A stretch of 64,000 nucleotides of DNA from Ciona savignyi (Eukaryota; Chordata; Ascidiacea; Phlebobranchia; Cionidae): assembly GCA_000149265.1 (NCBI GenBank), contig CH003295.1:136629-200628 (forward strand). The letters run 5' to 3'. This document shows positions 36,639-49,181 of this stretch, piece after piece. A model generated the notes under the pieces. The model was not told the origin of the DNA. It did not search any database and saw only the letters and a program-made list of their open reading frames with translations. Numbering within the stretch: the stretch's first letter is position 1; each line of letters opens with the position of its first letter. The position numbers and the translations under genes are program-made.

Positions 36639-39064
36639 TATTTATATATAATATATATATTACTGGGCTATTTTTATTCAATATGCATATTTCAGTTGTA
36701 TTTGAAACATTTCCAGTTTCTTTAAAATTTTGGATAATGTACTTTCTAGCAAGATATCCTAAAACAAAGAACATCGGCGCCAAAATCGGCCGAAATAGAC
36801 TTGCTGGTTGCTGGTCACCATTGATGTCGCATAATATGTTGTTATTATTATGTGCAAAATTGGGTTTGTTTGCATATGTTAGCCTACCCAACGACATATA
36901 ACAAGCCTACCCAACGACCCATTATATGTCGTTGGCCTACCCAAGTTATTTTATATGATGTTACGTTGTTTTAGCGCCGATCCTGCACCTGGGGAGTTTA
37001 CATTGGTCCATTTTTTCTAAAGATATTCTTGGTACGATTTCTATTGAATGAAATATATTTCCAAAAGGCCTGGCACTATTTTGCCAGTTTTATAAATATT
37101 CACGTGGAGGATATTAATGAATATTTCGATGTGTCGTGTTGAGGACTATAGGTCCCGTGTTGAAACTACACGGTAAGTTGGTCGGGCGTTTGGCTATTAA
37201 AGTAGTGTCAATCTGGCATAGGTTAGAGAGCTAGTTGTATTATTTTATTACGCCACCTAAATTCCATATGCCACAACAGTCCCGGTTTAGTTTTTTGTGT
37301 TAAAAACGAGCAAAAAGGTCTTTTATATATAAAAAAATTGAACATTCGCAAAGTTCTTTGCCCAGGAACTCCGCCGACTAGTGGGAGATGAATAGCTTCG
37401 ATTCCACCACTGCGGCCATCAACCAACCAAATATCAAAAATCACGTTCATGCACTCTTCGCACAGTATCGAAAGAAAATGCGTCGGTTCCTAACCAACCT
37501 CGCTGGAAGTCGACGTATTAAAAACTATGCAGTTCTCGTATCCAGAACTGTGCACACAAAATCAGTTTGGCAGTTTCCCCGGGGATATTTTCCTTACAAT
37601 ATCATCCGATTTAAATGCACAATTCACACAAAACTACAAAGAAAATATAGTACCTAGTACTTAATTTGATATAGGAAAGTAATTATCGAAGTAAAATATC
37701 CTCGTTTATCCCAGGAAATCCCCCATGGTATAAAATAAATATAGGCACATTATAATACACTATTCTACTAAGTGTATTGAAACACAGTTGGACATTTAAA
37801 ACCTACTCAAATCGATAGATAATTTTATACAAACAGAAAGGTTGAGGGAGCTCCATATCCACTTTGAAGCTTTTTTCGGTAAATCTCCGGAGCCACACTT
37901 GTCAACCAAAATGTAATTGTTTGTATAATCTGAGATAAAACGGCTGTAATAACCAGTAAATATCACAAAACTATTGAATATTTTCGTTCACCTTTCTGGT
38001 ATAAATAAACGCGAGAATAATTAAAAATAAATTATCTTAGTAGCTATAACAAGATACAGGCGGCTAACTCCTTTAAGTTATATATCTTCGATTAAGCCGT
38101 TCAAGTGGAGTCGTATAATTACAGGCACAGGTAAATTATCGTATCGCCTAAAGCTTAAGAAAGTGCTTCAGTTTCAGTAATATATGTTTTCTCTATATCT
38201 GTGTATTAAAACAAGCAAATAAAAAAGGGAAAAGAGTGTGCCAATAGATTCAGAAGAAATGTTTCGAATTAGTCTATCATAGTCTTTATAGACCACTAGT
38301 AGGCTGACGGTTGCTTGTAACCAACAACATTGACTAAGGTACTTATTACAACGTAGCACATAAACATAAATAAAATATATATAAAGTAGGAATAATACGT
38401 GTAGGATGAATAAGCTTAATATAATCTACATGATTCATGTTTGGGATTTTATGTTATTAGAGTCTTCAAATAGTAAGCACTGCAGTGGATGTCTGAAGGT
38501 ACTATATATGCGTGTTGTATAAGCGGAAACCTATATATAAAAACAAATATATTTGGGGTACATGGTAAAGTTGATATTTTCCCCCCATTAAAGTATATTT
38601 GACATTTAGTCGTGCAGCTGTTTTAACATTAAAACAGTATTAGAAAAAACATAATCAGGTTAGTTTTTTTAGTTTCAGTTACAAGATTTTACTATTATGT
38701 CATTTTAATGACAATTGCTTTGTGCTTTAGCACGCTCACTACCACTGTTTTTCTCTGTCTCAGCAGCTTGGTTTTACGCCTTTTAACATGTTGTTACTTT
38801 ACTGAGGTTTTTCGGGCAATTTAAGGTTATTTGTATCAAAACCAAAGCGTGCACTGATAAGCTCAATCGTACCCTCACGACACGGGAAGTTTCATATATA
38901 GCTGTATGTCGGAAGGCGTATATATACGAAGTGCACAAATTCTTCTACTCACACTAATACTTAGCAGCTAATGCGAGACATAATTTAAAGTTTCAATTTA
39001 TGACACTATATATATTACGTTTACAGGTAATTCGTACTTCAAACCCTGCAAATTGTACTTTAAA

Positions 39065-40738
39065 ATGCCACCCGTGATAAGCCCTTGCCGTACGAGCGAT
39101 TACAAGAAGCCTGATGGTTATTTGGGAACCGAAATGAAAGTTTTGGAGCACAGCAATAAAGAAGAGATAAGGAAAGATTCAATTGCAAGTGAAAACAGTA
39201 ACTTAGCGTCGCGGAGCCGATCTCAATCAGCCATAAGTAGTGGAGGTATTTCCTCTGCCAAAGCGAGTCCAGGCAGAAGCCCACGGAGATCAAATCGGCC
39301 AGGGCCCAATGCGACGTTACTTCAAAAGGCGATGTATTTCCGTAAAAGATACCCCGTGAAATGGGCCAAAGCCGAAAAAAGACGGGAAAGAGAACTTCTT
39401 TCCGACAATTTCAACAGGTCGCCGTTTCTTCAAGAATATTACGAAGCACTTCAAGCTGTCAGACTTGCAAAAGAAAGACAGGAAGAATTGGAACTGAGCA
39501 TGGTTAGTAAATTAATATCCTTTTAAAACCCGTAATTTAATGTACACGTGGCTAACTATACATTGTTTTCTGCAGCCCGCAAGCATATCAGTTCAACTAC
39601 TGTTCAACGAAACTGCGAAATTTAACATGGAAACAAAATGGTAAATTCACATTTATAATGCACCCCGTGGAGCTTCTCGCATATTTAATATTCATGCTTT
39701 TTTTCAAGTGATGATAAAGTGACTTCGTATTCACCGAGTGATGGAGTTTTTGGGAACTTCTTTGCGGATAAATCGCCTGAAGAAAGCCCCGAGTTGGTGG
39801 TCACAGTAAATAATGGAATAAACATGCTGAATAACATCGATGATGACAAAGAAAGCCGCATCATGCGTTCCAAAGTGAAATGTTATTTAAATCCAGATAA
39901 ACAAGGAACTATGAAATCATCGAACCAATACCTTTCACGTATCGGAAAAAGCAGGTGACGCATTTAACACGGTATCACTGGGGTTAGTGGAACTTAATTG
40001 TAATTTTTAATTTTGATTGAACTAAGCCATCTGAGACGTCTAGCTGGTCGGTATATACTTATGGTAAAAATGCGGAAACCGATGCTTTTTACCTTGTAGA
40101 TTTCTTTAAACCTCGGTTATGCTTCGTTTTTGTTTTGTTTATGACTTGCATGTATAAGTCGGTGGTGCTACCCAATAATTGCCACACAATCACCCACGAT
40201 ACTTGCCAATGATTGGTCAAATGCAAACTAGTTTAATTTAACACATTATTTAACCTGAAGTTTAAATTTAAGGTGGGGCCATGTGTTTGTATACCGTGAT
40301 ATTTCAGCGGAGCAATTCAATCTCAAGTCGATCGTCTTTGAAATAAAGGGTTCGAGTGACGACCACAAAGTTGTTTTAGGAAGAGCTACGCTGGCGGGAA
40401 AAAAAGGTATATTGTTCACATCAACATGAAAAAGTAAAAATTAATATAATCAAGCCCATCAAGAAGCTTTTTAATAAATTTTTAAACATTTAAACAACAG
40501 AACCCCACACAACCATTTTATATCAAGCAGTTCTTACAAAAATATCTTTACAGCAATCATTCCTGCTGATGATTACCAAAACAGAGAAATCGAAACGGCT
40601 CTGCAGCGTGCACTAGAGACAACAGGACAACCAGTTGATGTTGATCTTGAACTGAAACAAGTAACCACCTCTTCGCATTCCTTGTTTGGAAGGGATGGGG
40701 AATTAACGCGAAAGCGTACGATCCGCAGAAAACAGTGA
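39065..40738 (+). CDS. Small C2-domain-like protein, five exons
   Basis: Exons 39065-39502, 39576-39640, 39709-39954, 40273-40406 and 40554-40738 total 1068 nt (355 aa) in one frame. The ATG at 39065 (MPPVISPCRTSDYKKPDGYL) is the first in frame after upstream stops. Residues 1-75 are Ser/Arg-rich and likely disordered; about 80-146 is a charged helical stretch (KRYPVKWAKAEKRRERELL). From about 147 the pattern fits one divergent type-I C2 domain: SISVQLLFNETAKFNME, a loop insert, SKVKCYLNPDKQG, then FVYRDISAEQFNLKSIVFEI and KVVLGRATL. The calcium-binding aspartates of a classic C2 are not evident. It may bind lipid or protein; the orthologue is not recognised. It converges with the C2-RGS gene 478 bp away. 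Confidence 0.7.
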
Positions 40739-40875
40739 AAATCGCTTTAATTTGAATCTTATGTAGTTTTGTAGTATTGTATTTACTTTCCGAGCATCAT
40801 ATAAACTTTTTGTTTACTGCACCTAACGGCACGTATTACTACTACGTTACTTGTGTTTTGTCTACACTCGTGACT

Positions 40876-40881
40876 AATAAA
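40876..40881 (+). promoter_or_regulatory. Poly(A) signal of the C2-like gene
   Basis: AATAAA lies 138 bp after the stop codon and is followed by a T-rich stretch. Confidence 0.55.
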
Positions 40882-41215
40882 ATATTATTCAACATCATTT
40901 CCTTTGTATTATTAAATCCAAAAGGAGAAGTGACGTAGGTTACGTCATATGCGGTCAACCCACGGCTGCACATTTTGCCTCTTGCTAATAAGCAGATAGT
41001 AAGTAGGGTCATAAATAAAAATCACTTAAATCTCGGGTAATAAATGTTGTTTAATAATAAACAAAAACAAAACAGGATTACACAGTGTTTGGAACTTTTC
41101 AATACACAAATAACTAGTTAAACATATGAAATCAGTCGTAAAGGCAGATTTGTATAGTTCGGTATGCTGCAAAAATGATTGTTTGCTTTGAAATGATTTA
41201 TCAACTAATCAAAAG

Positions 41216-44200
41216 TTAGCCTCGCGATGAACACTTGCATTTGCGAAATTCGGTGATTTGGAATCTGCGGAAGGAGTCGGTCTCCATCAGTCGGAATATG
41301 ACGTCTTGTGCTTGGTCGAATGTGGTCGAGCAGGGAGAGGAGAGTCCATTCTTGGTCGCATTTCGTGTTTTAGCATCAATGTTCACCTAGAAGAATATAT
41401 TTTAATAGACAATTTTACGAAGAGAAACTAAAAACCCAGTTCATTGATTTCACTTGCAACCTTATACCTCAAATCGTAACTTAACGAAGTGGTATAAATA
41501 CAAATTCGGCCAAGAGTTTCATTATAACTAATTGAACAAAAATACAAAATTATTTGTTAGGAATAGTTTTCAACAGTGTTAAATAAAATATTTACCTCAT
41601 TTGCGGCCCCTTCCATCAAATATTGTTCGTAGATCTTAAGCGCAACCTTGTGCCGTCTACTACCTTTGCCTTGCTTGTAAGTTTCAACGTCGAGGTAAAA
41701 CAAAATATTCTCATCGCTAAATTCACTTTGTAAAAAGCTACGAAATGCAGATGCACTTGCTAAAAAAAAACGCGATTAGTTAATGCAAATTCTATGAATA
41801 TATATATAGTGATGCAAATTGCAAATTCTTCTAAACAACGCAAATGTGCGTGTTGGATTATTTTTGTAACATATTGTGCACATTACGCGCCAGTATTCAA
41901 TTTACCTTTTCTTTTCAGAACCTCAGCCAGTGTTTGTGAGGAGTAGACACAATGCTCGCAAGTTCTGTAGACAACAATATTTTGTATAAATTATACTGAA
42001 CTATAGAGATTTATTTCAGGCCAACTAACAAGATTTGATATTTATAATACTAAACCAAAGAGTTATACAATTACCGATCAACTGTAAAATGACTTACTTT
42101 GCTTCGGTTTTGCGCAGACTGGTACTTCGTTTTAGTTGTCGAAAAACATGATTTTCGGCGGCTTTGTACTTGAGCAGCCAACCAGTTGACAGTGATTTCG
42201 GTGGATTAATTGTTTTTGGTGATTGTGGCGGTTTGTCGTTTACGTTCGACACAATGTCGTCATGTTTTCGGTTGAACCAGTTCTTTAAGTTTTGTCTGAA
42301 ATGTGAATGCTTTCGTTGAATTATATTCTAAACAAATTGAGATAATTTTTTGTGTTTAATTTTAAATGTTGCTTACATTGAGTTCTGTTTCCCCTTTTCG
42401 GTCATGGGTTTACTGCCAACCACAGGTGCAGTCGCACCACATTTCTTGATCTCGGCGACCTTAAGCTCTGCCACGCTATCCCACGGCAGTTGGTTGGGGT
42501 CGTTAGACAGGTAAACATAATCGCCTTCTGACTTTGGTTTTGATTCGTCTGAACTGGAATCGGAGGATGTGACGACAGAGGTGGCGCCGCTGTGGTAGCC
42601 CCGGTCTTCATGCGATTCTTCTATGACTTCGTTCACTGAATAACTATCAAACTTCTTGGCAATTTTGATAATAATTTCCTCCGGGTGTGATTCCTCGTAC
42701 GAACTTACGCATCTTCTGTTGGGCACGTGGTTCACCTTTTTGCGCTTTGCGACTCGAGCGCTGCACCGTTTCTCGACGAGGTTACCTTGTACAAAATCGC
42801 TGTTGATTTCAGCCTCTTGCTCTCTAATTGGGTTTCGCTGAATTATTTTTGCCGATTTGGTTTCCTTATAGTGGACCTGAAGCCCAGTTTCGCAAAACTT
42901 CTCTTCTTCACTTTCGCTCGATCCATCTTCTTCGTGGTTGCCATAGTGGCTCATATGGAACAGCAAAAGATCTGTAGAAGAATATTTCTTCCCGAGAAGA
43001 TTGCGACGTCCCGTGATGACGTCACAATTCACTCGGGAATCAACTTCAGCGCGGGACGATTCACATGACCTTGCAATTCGTTCCGTTTCTCCAAGCTCAT
43101 TGTTGTGAATCGTTGTGTGGATATCCTCCGCAAGCCGCATGCGCTTTGTTGGGTTTGATTCGATGTCGCACGATCTCTTGTTACGAATGGGCATTCGTGA
43201 GCATCGAGTCTGAAAATGTAATTTTCAAATAATCGATTGATACACGCAATTTAATGAAAATAATTTCAAACGTACTTTAGTACTGTCGTACTTCAGTAGC
43301 GTAGATTGATAGGTGGTATTTATGGTACACTGCGATGCAATAAACCACACAATCATTGCAGTAAAATCAACATCCCGGTTATAAAATGATAAAATTGAGG
43401 ATAAATGTCAAAATAAAGTTTGAGACAATGGTCAGTAATCGTTGCTTTGATATGCGCGTACCAGCACACCTGTCAGCTGCTGTCTACCGAAAATACAGGG
43501 AAACTGACAATGTACATTCTAGTCTCGCACTGTTTTGATATCCAGCGATTAGAAAGATCGGGTTTGACTCGTGGGTTATAGATAAAACGCGGCTGCTGTA
43601 TGTGGCCACGATTTTAATGGCCGGTTACAAGATTTGACTAGATCCTTCGTTTGTCTTAATACGGGATAAGCACCACTCAGATATGTAAATCGCATTCACA
43701 CCTATGAAGATTATGCAAGGCCCAGATTTTTGGAAAGCGTTTCACTAGGATTACAATGACACGTAAGCCACGTGTTGGCCAATAGATATATGCAACTCGT
43801 AAACTGAGTTGGCCCATTTATTACACATTACATTCTACTAAATGTTATTAGTTTTAAATATCATAAAAGCCAATTAAATATACATGCACCGGTTTGTTAT
43901 AACTTGCGAGGGACGAATCGTTACTTACATTATTAGTTGGGAAATTCTTCTGGATAGTGGTTTCGTTCCTGGTGTTTTGAGGTTCAGAAATAACTTTCCG
44001 AGGTAAAGTTTGCACTCTCAACTGTCCTCTATCATGGCATTCATAATCAGAATCTGCAAGAAAAAAATTATTAATGTCGGCCGCAGTCAAAGTTTCCCGT
44101 ATAAATACGTCAATTAGATTTTACTGAAAGTTTAAATGTGATATGCAGTAAAAGGATTTGATGTTTTGAAAAGTTTTGGTAAAAATAATTCCCATTTGTG

Positions 44201-47200
44201 CTAAATAATTATTGAGACATTATTGATAAAAAATTGGAGCAATCTATTTCTTCCTAATTTTATTGGATATTACCATAATATTGCTGACTTGCCACAACCA
44301 TATTCATAATGCTTTGAAATAGACTTTACTCACATTCGGATTCGTTGATAACTTTTCCAGTCAAATGCTTCTTCCGTCCCAAAGTTTCGCTGAGAAAATA
44401 GTACCATCCTTGTATAACCTAGGAACAACATCGTTTAGAGAGTTATCGATACCAACTATTTTCTATGCGGCAAGATAAAATTAAGTAAGAGAGCGACTTA
44501 TTATAAATGAAACGTGTCAAAGTACATAAATGCCATATGTGCCTAACTTGTGCTTTCACACTAAATAATTATAAAGTCGGTTGAAAACTGTTTAAAACAC
44601 ACTTACTTCTTGATTCGCAACGATTCGTTTGACCCCAAAACTCATGCAACCGATAAACGAAGATCGATCGAAAACATCGCTCTTGCTCCATGCTGATATC
44701 AATATTCGTTTGCTTATGTCCCGTCGGCTGATGTTACTTAAAAAAGAAAGTTAAACATTAAAACCACATTTTTTCTTAGATATAGGTTTACATTAAAAAT
44801 AGATAGATAGAAGCATAAACTTACAAGGAAAATGATTCGTGGACAGATAAGCTATCTGACGTAAGAGTTCTCGGTGTCGTCTTGTGTCGCACTCGATTTT
44901 CGTTGTCGGGAAATAACGAAATCTGTAAAACAATACAATAAGTATATTAACACACACTGTTTAAAGGCTTAAACATGGTAAAAAATAAAAATATTTAAAC
45001 GGTAAATTTAGCTCTATTGCGCCATGAGGTTTTGATTTTACCTTAAGGTACAGATAGCTGGGGTGTGATCGAACTCTGGTACAAGATTGCGGCAAAGACC
45101 GGACTCCGAGGAAAGTTACCGTTAGTTTCCTCGCTGTACCGCATATAACCAATTTAAGTTGACCTGTTGAAATAAATTCATTTATAAGTACACAAAATAA
45201 TGCTGTTTAGTTTTTTTTTTTATATATATATATCAGGAAATCATGGTTAAACTTCTTACCTCTCATTGCAACGTTTCATAAAAGTTAACTTTCTTAAATA
45301 CCAAAGACCACGGTTTACATACACTTTATAAACCCTTAACGATAAAACTGCAAATTATAAACAGGTTTGTAATGAACTATTAATCGAAATTTGTGAGACC
45401 GTTTTTTTGCTTGCGTGAGCTACAGACTGTCGCGACTAGACAGATACTCGTCTGCTGGTTTATTACCACCCATGCCCTACCTTACATAGGGATTAACGCA
45501 TTGTTCAAACAAAAACTCAGCGGCGGTCAATTCAAAAGCAGCAAATACGATTACAGCGTTACGCAGCACTAATCAGTTCACACCATTTCGCCAAATTACA
45601 CACGTCGGGAAATGAAATCGATGGGCCTGAGAATTCTTCCATTCGTTTATGGTTGGTAATTTTTACCTTATATTCTTATAAATAAAGATTTTAACATACA
45701 GCTTTCCTTTTTATGATACAATTTACCTAGTCTGACACTGTTTTAAATAAATTTCGTATACGGTAGCCTTTGCCATATTCTACATTTATACCTTTTTCAT
45801 TCTACGTGTCCATATTAATTGCTTTATAAATTTTGCACAATAAATGTTATTCCAAACCATAGCGACGACAAAATTTAAAAAATAATACTTCAACTCGCCG
45901 CAGAGTTGTAATTGACGACCGACAACTATTCATTTCTCGCGAAGCGTTCCCCCTTTTCTACCTCACCGTCGGCCTCTCTTTTTTCGAGTGCCGCTTTAGA
46001 AATACTTTCGCTTCGTCGAGAGGTCGTTGCTTACGTGTGGATTGTAACAACGGTGTCGTGCTGCTGTGAGGTCACGCGTGACGTCACAGGAACTCGCAAG
46101 GAGACACATTAGGGCGCATTTCTCGCCTTTTGATCATCGACTTTCACCCAAATAAACTCGACTAAACAATTGATTATTCTTTAAGTAGGAGAACTAATTG
46201 ATTGACGTACTTTGCTTGCTCACCGCATTATTTAATCTTACAAAGTAAAGGGACATTCTTTAAAAGTATTTAGTCTAATTTCATCATTAATTTGTCTAAT
46301 TGCAACTGGTCTAATTAATAGCAACGCAGTTAGAATTTATGGCAAACTACTTTCTGACTAACATTTTGCTTACTTAGTATACATAACAAAAAACAAGAAT
46401 TGTATAAACCCACAGAAAACATCTGTGCTCCGCTATTGAAACAGGTCTCAATTTTCCACAATGACGAGCAACACAAAAGAATAACTGCGACACATGGCTA
46501 ACCTAAATTTTTCACGAACAACTGTTATGTCGAGGTCGCTTAAGTTTGCCCAAACTGTGGGATATGGACAAAACACAATTGTTAAACACTCGCCAAAGGC
46601 TGTGAAAAAATCGGGACGGTTTTAAGAAGTTAAGCAAACCCATGTGAATTTTTTTTGGTAACAAAATTTATTTCAAATATATATGTTATTTAAAACACAT
46701 TATCGAAATATGTTCTGATTTAAATAAGCTCCTTTATATATAAATGAAGAAACGTATATACAAATTTTAATATTCAAAATTGTATTATAAATTAATACCG
46801 TCTAAAATTATCTCCCATAATGTGTTTTATGTTTCTACTGTAGCGTCTGTAGGATAATATTTTGAAATGTATTTTAATAATTAATTAATTCTAATTATCA
46901 CATTGTGGAAGATCTCACCTCTTGCTCCGAAGGGAGATCCGGTAGAAGGTGATGAAAACGTGGTGTCGGGTGATGGTGGTTCAGCGCAAAGATAACTTCC
47001 ATGTTTTGATGGAAGGGGAGAGTAGAATCGAACTCTCTTCACAGGTTCGTCGTCAAAAGAATCGGATGAACAGCTGTCTTCAGTTGAACTGTGCTTTGTT
47101 AAACGTTTTTTCCCGAATTTCCGACGGGTTCTTCTCACAGAACGGTGGTATTCGCTATCCGAACTGTCACTAAAACTTGTCGCAGAGCACGTTGAATAAT

Positions 47201-47291
47201 ACATGACTGGCAAATAAGTTCTGTTGAAAAGCCTAGATGTAAATAAATCCACCACTGCCACACACGACGATAATGACAAAATAAAATCCAA
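41216..47291 (-). CDS. RGS3: C2-RGS protein, RGS3-like, with two possible first exons
   Basis: RGS proteins speed GTP hydrolysis on G-alpha subunits. Common exons: 45163-45042, 44922-44825, 44736-44607, 44418-44334, 44053-43929, 43209-42377, 42295-42098, 41964-41906, 41759-41596, 41386-41216. The first exon is either 47291-46919 (long form, 785 aa) or 45266-45260 (ATGAGAG, short form, 663 aa); both keep frame. The C2 domain follows at once: GQLKLVICGTARKLTVTFLG, RRDISKRILISAW, FIGCMSFGVKRI and QGWYYFLSETLGRKKHL, the last two close to human RGS3. The middle is Ser/acidic and disordered. The C-terminal RGS domain has FRSFLQSEFSDENILFYLD, EVNIDAKTRNAT and IFRLMETDSFRRFQ, keeping the EN and DSxxR contact residues. 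No PDZ domain is seen, unlike the longest human RGS3. C2 calcium aspartates are replaced. In the long exon an internal Met (MYYSTCSATS) after an acceptor-like cag may be the true start. Confidence 0.88.
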
Positions 47292-49181
47292 CAGTTGGAA
47301 AACGGTGCATTTTAATGAGTTCTAAGAATGGATCTTGTAGGTATAAATACTTATTGAGATACTTATATGAGAAAATCTACACAATACATTGACATAGACT
47401 GATCGAATCTACTACACCTCTTGTTCAAACATTTCTGCTTTTATATGAGATTTCTTCCCTGTATTTAAATGGGCGTTAAGCTCTAGAGCCCAAACTGCGA
47501 TAAGCAAGCGATAAGCACATTTGTTATAGAGAAAGTCTCCTCCGACTCCGAGCTCCATGGAGATTGTACAATGGATTCCGGCAGCGCTATCTCTACACTG
47601 AGCAACCTGTTTCCGTTGTACAGTTTGCGTAAGTTATTAGTGATATACAGAACGCCCCTTATCAGCTGCCTCATTATTAGTCAAAACAAAAGAGATTGGA
47701 CTATTTGTACAGACATCAGCACCTCGTATGAATGCAGTCTACATACTCCTTTAACACTCGATTCTTATCAATAAAGATTATCACTAATAACTAAATTAAT
47801 ATTTAGTAACGCGTTTTAAATCTAGATTGCAATTTGAACACTTTCCTTATACTTTTATGGTGTCTCGGTCACATTTTAATATCTTTGTAAAAATAGTTTT
47901 AGTTTTATCGTGAGAAAAACGTACGCACTTACAACTTGTCTTATTACACTTTAAGTTTTACAAGATCCTCAATCCAAAATAAGGTAACGCCGAAATTCAA
48001 CTGACGTGATTTCATCTGCTTGTGAGGACTGAGACACGACATACCCTTTATATATCAAATGTGTTTTACCTTCGCCGTTTAGCGGAAAATGCAAGGTGCA
48101 GTCTTACTGATGGCCATCTTTGTCCGACTAATTTTCCCATGTGTCTCTCTGCATGCAACTTTGCAGCATTCTCGTGACTGTGTATGGTGATTTGTTTGCG
48201 AAGGGAAGCGATTTGCGCGTATCTTGCTGCGTTGTCTGGTCATGATCACTCTGCTTCCGTAAAAAAATTAAATTACACTTGATGAAAAGTGCAGTATAGG
48301 AATAAATAAATACAAAATGTTGATGGTACATTAATTATAGTTTATTTATAAACAAGCTTTTATTTAGAACGCATGTGTAATCCACGTAATCGAAGACTTT
48401 TCATCTGATAGTTTATTTACATACACAATCGATATAAATTAAACACTGTCAGAATTCCGACTCTGTGAAATGGCACAAAGCACGAAACTATAATTTATTA
48501 AATTACTTGAAAGCCTTTACATATACAGCCGACTAAAATGTTATATAGGTCTTACGAACATATTCATATAGCGCCGTTAATCTTTGGCAACTTCAGGCTT
48601 AAATAACATATTATCACACAAAGGTATAATTTTTATCTAAAGTAAGCTATAATTATGTATTTATGTTTTAATGTTTTCTTAAATCATTGTATTTGCCTGA
48701 AGACAACGATTGATTAGCATAAAACGAAGTGTTAGCACGTGCGATTGTTTTGATGGCAAGAGGTACAAAACAAAAATTACGCAATTGTAGTTTTTAAAGG
48801 TGAAGTAAATTATAATGACTGTTTTGCCTTAATTTATATCCCTGGCTGCTTATAATAATAAGTTTTAATGTTTGATAGCAGTAACACACTTTCAAGAATT
48901 GATATATCAAATTTAAAATGTCTAAACATAGCAGAAATTTAATACATGTAAAATGGCTACACCTTTAAACTGCTTAGTGGTGTGAAACATTTAAAAGATC
49001 ACCCGGAGGAAACTGCGGGAACCAATCAGCTCCTTCGTCTCGAATTTACAAACTATTTTTACATTGAGCCATTTAAACCGGATGAAACCATAGTTTCAGA
49101 TTTTACTACAGTCAGCTGTTCGCATTCCAGCAAGAAACTGAACGAAGAGCCGCCTTCACGCATCACTCACATCACGTGACC
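47292..49181. other. Shared upstream region between RGS3-like and CPEB1
   Basis: These two genes are transcribed away from each other from this 1.9-kb interval, so it probably holds both promoters. No gene inside it is convincing. Just before the CPEB1 ATG, a 65-codon upstream frame (48982-49179) ends three bases before the start, and a CACGTG E-box lies at about 49173-49178. Confidence 0.45.

Larger units (their letters stand above)
33833..39064. other. Gene desert with repeats
   Basis: No convincing gene is present. It holds an ACTAA-type repeat fragment (34780-34905), copy B of the dispersed duplication (35313-35586), a SINE (36387-36638), and a short inverted repeat of CCTACCCAACGACATATA type around 36883-36945. 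Pyrimidine-rich frames near 34061-34336 are low complexity. Confidence 0.5.

Noticed and set aside
37223-37657. Overlapping frames on both strands near 37.4 kb
   Set aside because: Neither has a recognisable motif, and frames on both strands in one place suggest chance.
45912-46112. 66-codon plus-strand frame in the RGS3-like upstream intron
   Set aside because: There are no motifs or splice context, and it is antisense to the intron of a well-supported gene.
48982-49179. 65-codon frame just upstream of CPEB1 as a separate gene
   Set aside because: It ends three bases before the CPEB1 ATG and has no family motif; most likely an upstream frame in the leader.
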